A stretch of DNA of 64,000 nucleotides from Stutzerimonas stutzeri (GTDB taxonomy: Bacteria > Pseudomonadota > Gammaproteobacteria > Pseudomonadales > Pseudomonadaceae), in the NCBI GenBank assembly GCA_002345575.1, contig DDVX01000016.1, positions 1-64,000 on the forward strand, in the 5' to 3' direction. A program made the position numbers and the translations under genes. The notes under the pieces are model-generated. The model had not been told where the DNA came from. It worked only from the letters and a program-made list of their open reading frames with translations, and searched no databases. This document shows, piece by piece, positions 1 to 7,363 of the stretch (positions are counted from its first letter, which is position 1; every line of letters starts with the position of its first letter).

Positions 1-21
1 TAGCGCGGGGAGGATGTCAAT
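1..21 (+). mobile_element. Possible right end of an IS200/IS605-type (tnpB) element, cut by window start
   Basis: The first bases read TAGCGCGGGGAGGATGTCAA. This resembles the 3' arm and tail of the terminal hairpin often found at the right end of IS605/IS1341-type tnpB elements, where a C-rich arm, a short loop and a G-rich arm are followed by GGATGTCAA. The matching 5' arm and any tnpB gene would lie left of the window, so this rests on resemblance only. Confidence 0.4.
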
Positions 22-163
22 GAAACGCACAGCAGACAGACGAGGCACGTAGATTCCGAAGGTTGAGCACAAGGGCCGGGCATTTTGCCACCATGCGAAA
101 ACTCATTCATCCCACAGGTGCTGTTTCCAAGAATCCACTCTAATCCTGGCCTCCTTAAAACGA

Positions 164-192
164 CAGAACCCCGCTACGGGAGCGAGGTTCTG
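164..192 (-). terminator. Hairpin terminator after the acyl-CoA dehydrogenase gene
   Basis: Two 12-base arms (164-175 and 181-192) pair with one mismatch around a 5-base loop. Read on the minus strand the hairpin is followed by TCGTTTT, giving a moderate U-run. It lies 43 bases past the stop of the minus-strand acyl-CoA dehydrogenase gene, as expected for an intrinsic terminator. Confidence 0.6.
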
Positions 193-234
193 TTATAGCG
201 AACCGCTGCCAGAGCAGCGGCCTGGTCACTGCAC

Positions 235-2040
235 TTAGTAGGCCAGCTCGAAATGAGCCTCATCCATGTCCATCAGGTTATCGGCACCGGAGAGCATGGT
301 TTCCACGTGCGCGCGGGTGCGTGGCAGGATGCGCTGGAAGTAGAAGCGCGCCGTCTGCACCTTGGCGGTGTAGAAGCCATCGCTGTCTTCACCGGCGGCA
401 ATCTTTTCAGATGCTACACGCGCCATGTCGGCCCAGAAGTAGGCCAGGCAGGCATAGCCGCAATACATCAGGTAATCCACCGAAGCGGCACCGACTTCCT
501 CGCGATTCTTCATGGCAGCCATGCCGACCTTCATGGTCAGGTCGCCCCACTCCTTGTTCAGCTTGGCCAGCGGCTCGACGAACTGCTTGATCGACTCGTT
601 GCCTTCGTTGGCCTGGCAGAACTTGTGTACGACCTTGGTGAAGCCCTTGAGCGCTTCGCCCTGAGTCATCAGGACCTTGCGGCCCAACAGGTCCAGCGCC
701 TGGATGCCGGTGGTGCCTTCATACAGGCAGGAGATACGGCTGTCGCGCACGTTCTGCTCCATGCCCCACTCAGCAATATAGCCGTGGCCACCGAAGACCT
801 GCACGCCGTGGTTGGCGGCTTCGAAGCCCACTTCGGTCATAAACGCCTTGGCGATCGGAGTCAGGAACGCGAGCATGGCGTCAGCGGCCTTGCGTTGTTC
901 TTCGTCCTGGCTGCGCTGGGAGATGTCGACCTGCTTCGAAGCGAAGTAAAGCATCGCGCGGTTGCCTTCGGCGAATGCCTTCATGGTCAGCAGCATGCGA
1001 CGCACATCCGGGTGCACGATGATCGGGTCGGCAGCCTTCTCGGGTGCCTTCGGGCCGGTCAGCGAACGCATCTGCAGACGCTCACGAGCGTACTTGATGG
1101 CGCCCTGGAAACCGATCTCAGCGTGGGCCAGGCCCTGCAGTGCAGTACCCAGACGAGCAGTGTTCATAAAGGTGAACATGCAGTTCAGCCCCTTGTTCGG
1201 CGGGCCGATCAGGAAGCCGGTGGCGCTGTCGAAGTTCATCACGCAGGTGGCGTTGCCGTGGATGCCCATCTTGTGTTCCAACGAGCCGCAGGACACGCCA
1301 TTGCGCTCACCGATGCCGCCGTCGGCGCTCGGCATGAACTTGGGCACGATGAACAGCGAAATGCCCTTGGTGCCTTCCGGCGCATCGGGCAGGCGAGCCA
1401 GCACGATATGGACGATGTTGTCGGCCATGTCATGCTCGCCCGCGGAGATGAAGATCTTGGTGCCGCTAACCTTGTAGCTGCCATCCGCCTGCGGCTCGGC
1501 CTTGGTGCGCAGCATGCCCAGGTCGGTGCCGCAATGTGGCTCGGTCAGGCACATGGTGCCGGTCCACTCGCCAGATACCAGCTTGGTCAGGTAGGTCTGC
1601 TGCTGCTCGGGAGTGCCGTGGGCGTGCAGAGTATTCATTGCGCCGTGTGACAGGCCGGGGTACATGCCCCAGGACCAGTTGGCCTCACCGATCATTTCGC
1701 TGATAGCCATGCCCAAAGATTCCGGTAAGCCCTGGCCACCGTGTTCAACGTCATGGGCCAGGCTCGGCCAGCCGCCTTCGACGAACTGCTGGTAGGCCTC
1801 TTTGAAGCCGGTCGGCGTCTTCACGCCGGATTCGCTCCAGGTGCAGCCTTCCATGTCGCCGCCACGATTGAGCGGCGCCAGCACCTGCTCGCAGAACTTG
1901 GCGCCTTCATCCAGGATGGCATTGACCATGTCCGGGGTCGCGTCTTCGCAGCCCGGCAGGCTCTGGTAATGCGCCTCGTAGCCAAGCAGCTCGTCACGTA
2001 CGAAACGGATATCGCGCAAGGGGGCCTTGTAGTCGGGCAT
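235..2040 (-). CDS. Acyl-CoA dehydrogenase (FadE-type, ~600 aa)
   Basis: A 601-residue flavoprotein expected to catalyse the first, FAD-dependent step of fatty-acid beta-oxidation (acyl-CoA to trans-2-enoyl-CoA), passing electrons to ETF. The central substrate/FAD segment is clear (GTMCLTEPHCGTDLG, then KIFISAGEHD). The C-terminal half carries GGHGYIAEWGMEQ and CLYEGTTGIQ, whose Glu is the usual catalytic base position in this subfamily. The length is that of the long bacterial acyl-CoA dehydrogenases with an extra C-terminal domain. The ATG at 2040 follows a weak purine-rich region. A sigma-70-like promoter with an overlapping PsrA-type operator lies 106-136 bases upstream, which suggests induction by long-chain fatty acids. 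A paralogue lies at 18996-20798. Chain-length specificity cannot be read from sequence. Confidence 0.95.
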   Translation of the reverse strand: MPDYKAPLRDIRFVRDELLGYEAHYQSLPGCEDATPDMVNAILDEGAKFCEQVLAPLNRGGDMEGCTWSESGVKTPTGFKEAYQQFVEGGWPSLAHDVEHGGQGLPESLGMAISEMIGEANWSWGMYPGLSHGAMNTLHAHGTPEQQQTYLTKLVSGEWTGTMCLTEPHCGTDLGMLRTKAEPQADGSYKVSGTKIFISAGEHDMADNIVHIVLARLPDAPEGTKGISLFIVPKFMPSADGGIGERNGVSCGSLEHKMGIHGNATCVMNFDSATGFLIGPPNKGLNCMFTFMNTARLGTALQGLAHAEIGFQGAIKYARERLQMRSLTGPKAPEKAADPIIVHPDVRRMLLTMKAFAEGNRAMLYFASKQVDISQRSQDEEQRKAADAMLAFLTPIAKAFMTEVGFEAANHGVQVFGGHGYIAEWGMEQNVRDSRISCLYEGTTGIQALDLLGRKVLMTQGEALKGFTKVVHKFCQANEGNESIKQFVEPLAKLNKEWGDLTMKVGMAAMKNREEVGAASVDYLMYCGYACLAYFWADMARVASEKIAAGEDSDGFYTAKVQTARFYFQRILPRTRAHVETMLSGADNLMDMDEAHFELAY

Positions 2041-2145
2041 AGCGTAAACCTCAGCGGTGGGTTCTTGTTCAGGTGGCTGATGGGCCAGCTTCTGATTGGA
2101 TTATTGTGACCATCCGCAGGTGCACGGCAGGTCAAACAGGCGTTT

Positions 2146-2159
2146 GAAACATACGTTTC
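2146..2159. promoter_or_regulatory. PsrA-like operator
   Basis: GAAAC-ATAC-GTTTC is a perfect inverted repeat with a 4-base centre. It matches the G/CAAAC-N(2-4)-GTTTG/C motif known for PsrA, the fatty-acid-responsive TetR repressor of beta-oxidation genes in Pseudomonas. It overlaps the predicted -10 box of the acyl-CoA dehydrogenase promoter, a position suited to repression. No psrA gene is in the window. Confidence 0.75.
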
Positions 2160-2176
2160 GGCCTGTGCGATGTCAA
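2148..2176 (-). promoter_or_regulatory. Sigma-70-type promoter of the acyl-CoA dehydrogenase gene
   Basis: On the minus strand a perfect -35 TTGACA (2171-2176) is followed by a 17-base spacer and the -10-like TATGTT (2148-2153). The start codon lies about 108 bases downstream. The -10 sits inside the PsrA-like palindrome. Confidence 0.65.
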
Positions 2177-2395
2177 GCGTGAGCAGAATGCCGTTCGTAT
2201 ACATTCCTTGAATCGTAAACAGGGGCAAGAGTAGTCCGAACGGACAGGAGACAGGGCCAGCGGCCAAGGAGATAGCGCAAGAGGGATCAGCCGAAATAGC
2301 GCGGTCGAGCGATCAACTAATAAGAAAGGGTATTTAACGAAGCGTTGCCAGCGCAGGGGGTGCGTTTTCAGCCGCCAGCCGGAACGGCCAGCGAT

Positions 2396-2650
2396 TCATG
2401 CGATGGTATTGATCAAGGTCCCCAGCACCTCATCGGCGCTTTGGATCATCCGCACGCCGGCCTTGGCAGCGTGCTCGCCGACTTTCATCTGAACGAGTTG
2501 CTCGGTCAGCTCGACCACTTCGGCCACAGCCTGGGAATTGCTCGCGGCAGGCGAGCTGGCGCCGGCAATCACCGCGGCAGCCTCGTCAACGCGCTGCTGC
2601 CCAGCCTGAAAAGCGCCGAGACCGGAGGACATGAGACTGTTGATTTCCAT
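2396..2650 (-). CDS. Small protein resembling the C-terminal domain of flagellar rod/hook proteins
   Basis: An 84-residue protein with no signal peptide. It starts with a Gly/Ala/Gln-rich stretch. Its last ~40 residues (VVELTEQLVQMK then IQSADEVLGTLINT) resemble the C-terminal helix shared by flagellar basal-body rod, hook and filament-associated proteins, where xVNEMVxLIxAQRxYxAN is followed by IxTADEMLxxxxN. The N-terminal rod signature is absent, so it is not a complete axial protein. No other flagellar gene is in the window. It lies 77 bases beyond the bioD stop on the same strand and may be read as the tail of the bio operon. Function is unknown; the family resemblance comes from motif reading only. 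Confidence 0.65.
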   Translation of the reverse strand: MEINSLMSSGLGAFQAGQQRVDEAAAVIAGASSPAASNSQAVAEVVELTEQLVQMKVGEHAAKAGVRMIQSADEVLGTLINTIA

Positions 2651-2727
2651 AACGCAACTCCCGCCATCAGCTGGCCATCATTGAAGCAGAGACTGCGCAC
2701 CGATACCAGCCTCAGCACGACCAATGA

Positions 2728-3408
2728 TCAGCTCAACAACCCGAGATCTAGCAGGCGTCCGACCTCGCCTGCGGTGGCCTTGGGCAAGCGCGGCACCCGC
2801 CCCAGACATGGCGCGGACAGCCGTTCGGCGAGGGAGGCGAGATTCTCCTCCAGGCGCGAGGTATAGGGATCAACAATATTGGCGACCCAGCCGGCTAGAT
2901 GCAGGCCGTCGCGTTCGATGGCCTCGGCGCTGAGCACTGCATGGTTGATGCAGCCCAGGCGTACCCCCACCACTAGGATCACCGGCAGCCCCAGCAGCGC
3001 CGCAAGGTCGGACAGGTTCTCGCGGCCCGCCAGCGGTACGCGCCAGCCGCCGGCACCCTCTACCAGCGTGAAATCCGCCTGCAGCGCCAGCACCTGCCGG
3101 ACCGGCTCGGCCAGGCGCGCGGCGCTCAGCTCGATACCGGCTTCGCGCGCAGCAAGGTGCGGTGCAATGGCCGGCTCGAAGGCGAAAGGATTGACCGCTT
3201 CATATCGCAGCGGCAGCGTGCACTCGGCCAGCAGCGCCAGGGCGTCATCATTGCGCAAACCTTCGGGCGTCAACATGCAGCCGGAGGCCACGGGCTTAGC
3301 TGCGGCAGTGCTGAGCCCCGCCTTACGCGCGGCATACAGCAGACCGGCAGCGACCGTCGTCTTGCCAACTTCAGTATCGGTGCCAGTAACGAAGAAAGCG
3401 GCAGCCAT
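2728..3408 (-). CDS. bioD: Dethiobiotin synthetase
   Basis: ATP-dependent enzyme that converts 7,8-diaminopelargonate and CO2 to dethiobiotin, the penultimate step of biotin synthesis, in the cytoplasm. The N-terminus has the P-loop FFVTGTDTEVGKTT, and EGAGGWRVPL follows near residue 115, both typical of BioD. The 226-residue length is normal. The start chosen is the ATG at 3408; the reading frame stays open 87 bases further upstream, but that stretch lies inside bioC. One base separates this start from the bioC stop, so translational coupling is likely. It is the last recognised biotin gene of the minus-strand run bioB-bioF-bioH-bioC-bioD. Confidence 0.95.
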   Translation of the reverse strand: MAAAFFVTGTDTEVGKTTVAAGLLYAARKAGLSTAAAKPVASGCMLTPEGLRNDDALALLAECTLPLRYEAVNPFAFEPAIAPHLAAREAGIELSAARLAEPVRQVLALQADFTLVEGAGGWRVPLAGRENLSDLAALLGLPVILVVGVRLGCINHAVLSAEAIERDGLHLAGWVANIVDPYTSRLEENLASLAERLSAPCLGRVPRLPKATAGEVGRLLDLGLLS

Positions 3409-3409
3409 C

Positions 3410-4216
3410 TCAGAATTCCTTGCGCAGCACGCCATAGACCACCTGATAGGTAGCCGGCAGCCCTGATGGCGTGCGGAACTGTTCGTAGGCGGCAATCAGC
3501 CCGCGAATACGGGCTGGGCCAGTAAGCCCGCCCGGGCGGCCGGGGTTGAGATTATGCGCGCCGAGGGCCTTGAGTTCGTGGGTCAGCTGGCGCAGCTCGG
3601 CAAAATGCAGCACCTGCGGCCGTACGCTGAGTTCCAGCTGGGCCAGGCCACTGTCGAAGCACAGGCGCTGGTAGGTGTCGAGCGTACGGAAGCGATTGAC
3701 GTGGGCAAAGCCATCTACCGCCTGCCAGCTGTCACGCAGCTCCTGCAGAGTGCCGGCGCACAAGCTGCTGAAAGCGAAGATTCCGCCGGGCCGCAACACC
3801 CGTCGCGCCTCACGCAGCACAGCCGGAAAATCCTCACACCATTGCAGCGCCAGGCTGGAGAAGACCAGATCGACGCAGCCATCACGCAGCGGCAGGCATT
3901 CAGCATCGCCAGCGATGAACGCACCAGCACCGCCGCGGGGCGCGGCATGGCGCAGCATGCCTTCGGCGATATCCAGCGCCACGCCTTCGACCTGGGGAAA
4001 ACACTGCGCCAGCTGGCGCGAAAAGAATCCAGTACCACAACCCAGATCGAGCCAGCGATCAGGCTGCAGATCATCCGGCAGGCGCTCGATCAGGACATTG
4101 CCGACTGCGCGCTGTAGTTCAGCCACAGCGTCATAGCTGGTTGCAGCACGTGAGAAGGAGGCAGCAACGCGACGCTTGTCCGGCAGGACCGAGTCGGCGC
4201 CAACAACATCCGTCAT
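3410..4216 (-). CDS. bioC: Malonyl-ACP O-methyltransferase
   Basis: SAM-dependent methyltransferase that methylates the free carboxyl of malonyl-ACP, letting the fatty-acid synthesis enzymes build the pimeloyl chain of biotin. Motif I (WLDLGCGTGFFSRQLA, about residues 55-70) and the downstream VDLVFSSLALQW segment are those of class I methyltransferases and of BioC. The ATG at 4216 overlaps the bioH stop as ATGA, giving 268 residues; a longer frame reaching 4246 lies inside bioH and is not used. Together with BioH it forms the classical BioC-BioH route to pimeloyl-ACP. Confidence 0.95.
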   Translation of the reverse strand: MTDVVGADSVLPDKRRVAASFSRAATSYDAVAELQRAVGNVLIERLPDDLQPDRWLDLGCGTGFFSRQLAQCFPQVEGVALDIAEGMLRHAAPRGGAGAFIAGDAECLPLRDGCVDLVFSSLALQWCEDFPAVLREARRVLRPGGIFAFSSLCAGTLQELRDSWQAVDGFAHVNRFRTLDTYQRLCFDSGLAQLELSVRPQVLHFAELRQLTHELKALGAHNLNPGRPGGLTGPARIRGLIAAYEQFRTPSGLPATYQVVYGVLRKEF

Positions 4217-4935
4217 GCCGCATGCCCTTGAATGAAGGTGGCACAAAGCGTCGCCAGCTCATCGGCCCGCTCCAGCGGCAGCGCATGACTGGCCTTCGGT
4301 ATGACCTCGACGCGGGTGCCGGGCAACCAATTGCGCAACGCACCCGCGGCAGAGACGGGCACCAGAGCATCCGCCTCGGCAAACACATGCAGCTGCGGCC
4401 CGAAGTAGCCAAGCAGTGCTTCGCGCCCATCCAGCTGCGCCAGCAATTGCAGCCCCGCGTCGAGCACTGCCTCGGGCGACTGCGACTGGCTGACCTGGAG
4501 TTGCCGGGTCAGGGTGCGCCCATCGAAGGCGCCGCGGCTGCACAACGAACAAAAGCGTTTGAGAGTCTGCTCGGCATCGAGGCGAAAGGCTTCATGGAAG
4601 GTATCGAATGCCTCTGCCGGCATCGCTTCGGGCCATTGCGCGCGGGAACGGAAGCAGGGATTGCTGGCGATAGTGATCAGCCCGGGGCAGGTATCGACGC
4701 GACGCGCTGCCAGCTGGCTCGCCAGCATGCCGCCCAACGACCACCCGGCCAGCCAAACATCAGGTGGCAGACGGCGGTCCAGCTCGTCCAGCCAGGTATT
4801 GGCATCAGCCAGCTCCGGCAGCGATTCAACCGTCACTTCGAGGTTAGGCAGCTGCTCGTCCAACGCTTCGCACAGCGGCTGCAGCGCCGCAGCACCGAAA
4901 GCCCAGCCAGGTAGCAGTATCAGCTGATTGGACAT
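4213..4935 (-). CDS. bioH: Pimeloyl-ACP methyl ester carboxylesterase
   Basis: Alpha/beta hydrolase that removes the methyl group from pimeloyl-ACP methyl ester, ending the chain-building stage of biotin synthesis. The nucleophile elbow GWSLGGMLA, an acid residue in FAEADALVP and the late histidine in ASHALPLE give a complete Ser-Asp-His triad. The 240-residue length fits E. coli BioH. The gene starts 3 bases after the bioF stop and its TGA overlaps the bioC ATG, so bioF, bioH and bioC are probably translated from one message. Confidence 0.93.
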   Translation of the reverse strand: MSNQLILLPGWAFGAAALQPLCEALDEQLPNLEVTVESLPELADANTWLDELDRRLPPDVWLAGWSLGGMLASQLAARRVDTCPGLITIASNPCFRSRAQWPEAMPAEAFDTFHEAFRLDAEQTLKRFCSLCSRGAFDGRTLTRQLQVSQSQSPEAVLDAGLQLLAQLDGREALLGYFGPQLHVFAEADALVPVSAAGALRNWLPGTRVEVIPKASHALPLERADELATLCATFIQGHAA

Positions 4936-4938
4936 TTG

Positions 4939-6108
4939 TCAGGATTCCTCGGCCAGTAAGTTCCAGCATTCGGCCAGGACATTCAGCAGATGTTCCAGCT
5001 GCGCCTCACTATGCGACGCACTGAAGGTGACCCGCAGCCGCGCGCTGCCGGCCGGCACCGTCGGCGGGCGGATGGCTCCGACCAGAATGCCGCGCTCGCG
5101 CAGCGCTGCCGACAGTTTCAGAGCACGCTCACTGCTGCCGACCATGATCGGCTGGATCGGCGTCGGGCTGTCCACCAGGCTCAGACCGATCTCTGCAGCG
5201 CCCTGCCGGAAACGGGCGATCAAGCGGTTCAGATGCTCGCGCCGCCAGTGTTCGCTCTGCAGCAACTCCAGGCTTTTCAGCGTGGCGCAGGCGACGGCCG
5301 GCGGCTGGCTGGTGGTATAGATGTAGGGCCTGGCGAACTGGATCAGCGTCTCGATCAGCTCCTCGCTGCCGGCGACGAAGGCACCCGCCGTACCGAACGC
5401 CTTGCCCAAGGTGCCGACCAGCACCGGCACCTCATCGATGCCCAGTCCGAAATGTTCAACGATGCCGCCACCGGTCGCGCCCAGAGGGCCGAAGCCGTGG
5501 GCGTCATCGACCATCACCCAGGCATTGCGCTGCCGAGCGGCGGCGCAGATCGCCGGAAGATCCGCAAGGTCGCCGTCCATGCTGAACACGCCATCGGTCA
5601 CCACCAATGTATTACCGACGGCTTTCTCCAGACGGCTGACGAGGCTGTCGGCATCGTTATGCAGGTAGCGCGAGAAACGCGCGCCGGATAGCAGGCCGGC
5701 ATCAAGCAGCGATGCATGGTTGAGGCGATCTTCCAGCACCGTATCGCCCTGACCGGACAACGCGGTGACAGCGGCCAGGTTAGCCATGTAGCCAGTGGAA
5801 AACAGCAGCGCACGAGGCCTTCCGGTAAATGCCGCCAGTGCCTCCTCCAACTCGTGGTGCGGCTTGCTATGGCCGATCACCAGATGCGAAGCGCCACCGC
5901 CGACGCCCCACTTCTCCGCGCCCTGCTGCATGGCTGTGATCACGTCGGGGTGGTTGGCCAGCCCGAGATAGTCGTTGGAACAGAACGCCAGCAGGCGCTC
6001 GCCATCGACTATCACTTCCGGCTGCTGCGGACATTGCAGTAGCGGTCGCTGGCGATAGAGATGCTCGGCGTGGCGTGCGGCGAGGCGGGCGGACAGATCA
6101 AATATCAT
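4939..6108 (-). CDS. bioF: 8-amino-7-oxononanoate synthase
   Basis: PLP-dependent alpha-oxoamine synthase that condenses pimeloyl-ACP (or CoA) with L-alanine to give 8-amino-7-oxononanoate. VDDAHGFGPLGATGGG (Asp and His that bind PLP) and VGTLGKAFGTAGAF (Lys that forms the Schiff base) are present. The start at 6108 gives 389 residues and an N-terminus, MIFDLSARLAARHAEHLYRQ, like other pseudomonad BioF proteins; the five codons upstream are excluded. Two GGTGGAT-type palindromes lie between this gene and bioB and could form hairpins in the shared transcript. Confidence 0.95.
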   Translation of the reverse strand: MIFDLSARLAARHAEHLYRQRPLLQCPQQPEVIVDGERLLAFCSNDYLGLANHPDVITAMQQGAEKWGVGGGASHLVIGHSKPHHELEEALAAFTGRPRALLFSTGYMANLAAVTALSGQGDTVLEDRLNHASLLDAGLLSGARFSRYLHNDADSLVSRLEKAVGNTLVVTDGVFSMDGDLADLPAICAAARQRNAWVMVDDAHGFGPLGATGGGIVEHFGLGIDEVPVLVGTLGKAFGTAGAFVAGSEELIETLIQFARPYIYTTSQPPAVACATLKSLELLQSEHWRREHLNRLIARFRQGAAEIGLSLVDSPTPIQPIMVGSSERALKLSAALRERGILVGAIRPPTVPAGSARLRVTFSASHSEAQLEHLLNVLAECWNLLAEES

Positions 6109-6124
6109 GGACAGAGCCGGCAAC

Positions 6125-6153
6125 GGTGGATAACCGCAAGCGGGTTATCCACC
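6125..6153. repeat. GGTGGAT-type palindromic repeat, copy 1
   Basis: Perfect 11-base arms (6125-6135 GGTGGATAACC and 6143-6153 GGTTATCCACC) surround a 7-base loop. It lies between bioB and bioF and is 25 bases from a second copy of the same family. Further members lie at 9195-9224, 9268-9297 and 60441-60464. Confidence 0.8.
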
Positions 6154-6174
6154 CGATGAAAGGGTTGGGCTGGC

Positions 6175-6204
6175 GTAGGGTGGATGACGCTTCACCCATC
6201 CACC
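6175..6204. repeat. GGTGGAT-type palindromic repeat, copy 2
   Basis: GTAGGGTGGATG is followed by a 10-base loop ACGCTTCACC and CATCCACC, with perfect 8-base arms (6179-6186 and 6197-6204). The GTAG lead-in and loop match the copy at 9195-9224 read in reverse. It lies in the bioB-bioF spacer just past the bioB stop. Confidence 0.8.
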
Positions 6205-6214
6205 GAGCGGGCCA

Positions 6215-7270
6215 TCAGACCGCCGCGTTGTAGAACAATTTCGAATCGCGTTGCTCCACCAGCACCTGCTCGATGGCCGCCTGATGCACTTCGTCATCGT
6301 GCTCATGGCGCTCTTCCGGCTGAATGCCCAGGCGCTTGAATAGCAGCATGTCCTTGTCTGCCTGCGGGTTGGCGGTGGTCAGCAATTTCTCGCCGTAGAA
6401 GATCGAGTTGGCGCCGGCGAAGAAGGCCAGGGCCTGCATCTGCTCGTTCATCTGCTCGCGACCGGCGGACAGCCGCACATGGGACTTGGGCATCATGATC
6501 CGCGCTACGGCCAGCATGCGGATGAAGTCGAAGGGATCAACGTCCTGCTCTTCCGCCAGCGGCGTGCCTTTGACTTTCACCAGCATGTTGATCGGCACCG
6601 ACTCCGGGTGCTCCGGCAGGTTGGCCAGCTGGATCAGCAGCCCGGCTCGGTCGTCCAGCGACTCGCCCATCCCAAGGATCCCGCCGGAACAGATTTTCAT
6701 CCCCGCATCGCGCACATGACTCAGCGTCTCCAGACGGTCGGCGTAGGTGCGGGTGGTGATGATGTTGCCGTAGAACTCCGGCGAGGTATCCAGGTTGTGG
6801 TTGTAGTAGTCGAGCCCAGCGGCGGCCAGCGCGCGGGTCTGCTCCTGATCGAGCTTGCCGAGGGTCATGCAGGTTTCCAGGCCCAACGCCTTCACGCCCT
6901 CGACCATTTTCAGCACGTAGGGCATGTCCTTGGCAGACGGATGCTTCCAGGCCGCACCCATGCAGAAGCGCGTCGAGCCGATGGCCTTGGCTTCGGCAGC
7001 CGCCTCCAGCACCTTCTGCACCTCCATCAGCTTCTCTTTGTCGAGGCCGGTGTTGTAGTGGCCGGACTGTGGGCAATATTTGCAGTCTTCCGGGCAGGCG
7101 CCGGTCTTGATCGACAGCAGCGTGGACACCTGCACGCGGTTAGCGTCGAAGTGCTGGCGATGCACGCCTTGCGCCTGGAACAGCAGATCATTGAAGGGTT
7201 GCTCAAAGAGCGCCCTGACCTCGGCGAGAGTCCAGTCGTGACGCGTGTCGCAAGCGGCGGTGGCGCTCAT
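6215..7270 (-). CDS. bioB: Biotin synthase
   Basis: Radical-SAM enzyme that inserts sulfur into dethiobiotin to make biotin. The [4Fe-4S]/SAM motif ACPEDCKYCPQS has the required CxxxCxxC spacing. CSGGILGMGE and RLSAGREQMN, whose residues hold the auxiliary cluster region, are present. The ATG at 7270 is preceded by AAGGA about 9 bases away and gives 351 residues, the usual length; the frame stays open to 7354 but crosses the promoter. It is first of the bio genes and is divergent from comF. A BirA-like operator overlaps its -35 box, so biotin repression through the biotin ligase is the likely control. Confidence 0.96.
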   Translation of the reverse strand: MSATAACDTRHDWTLAEVRALFEQPFNDLLFQAQGVHRQHFDANRVQVSTLLSIKTGACPEDCKYCPQSGHYNTGLDKEKLMEVQKVLEAAAEAKAIGSTRFCMGAAWKHPSAKDMPYVLKMVEGVKALGLETCMTLGKLDQEQTRALAAAGLDYYNHNLDTSPEFYGNIITTRTYADRLETLSHVRDAGMKICSGGILGMGESLDDRAGLLIQLANLPEHPESVPINMLVKVKGTPLAEEQDVDPFDFIRMLAVARIMMPKSHVRLSAGREQMNEQMQALAFFAGANSIFYGEKLLTTANPQADKDMLLFKRLGIQPEERHEHDDEVHQAAIEQVLVEQRDSKLFYNAAV

Positions 7271-7310
7271 GAGGCATTCCTTGTACATAGGCTTTGGCAC
7301 GGAGGCGAAA

Positions 7311-7338
7311 TGGTTAGCCAAGTCAGACACGCTGTCAA
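7311..7338 (-). promoter_or_regulatory. Predicted bioB promoter
   Basis: Minus-strand -35 TTGACA (7333-7338) is perfect. After 16 bases comes the weak -10 candidate TAACCA (7311-7316; shifted by one base, AACCAT with a 17-base spacer). The start codon is 41 bases downstream of the -10. The -35 lies inside the left half of the BirA-like operator. Confidence 0.5.
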
Positions 7339-7363
7339 CCAGGAAAGGAATCATGGTTTACAA
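7332..7363. promoter_or_regulatory. BirA-like biotin operator between bioB and comF
   Basis: The right half GGTTTACAA (7355-7363) matches the proteobacterial BirA half-site perfectly. The left half CTGTCAACC (7332-7340) matches TTGTAAACC at 7 of 9 positions. The spacer is 14 bases, as in known BirA operators (TTGTAAACC-N14/15-GGTTTACAA). The left half covers the bioB -35 box. The right half covers comF codons 1-4. No birA gene is in the window. Confidence 0.75.

Larger units (their letters stand above)
2041..2395. other. Intergenic region upstream of the acyl-CoA dehydrogenase gene
   Basis: This 355-base gap holds the promoter and operator described separately (2146-2176). I found no convincing gene in the rest. 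An in-frame upstream extension of another frame (to 2267) has no coding character and is discounted. Confidence 0.6.

Noticed and set aside
253..1650. Plus-strand open frame of 465 codons opposite the first acyl-CoA dehydrogenase
   Set aside because: Antisense to a clear enzyme gene. Its protein is low-complexity (His/Gln/Val/Ala rich) with no domain, as expected from the complement of GC-rich codons.
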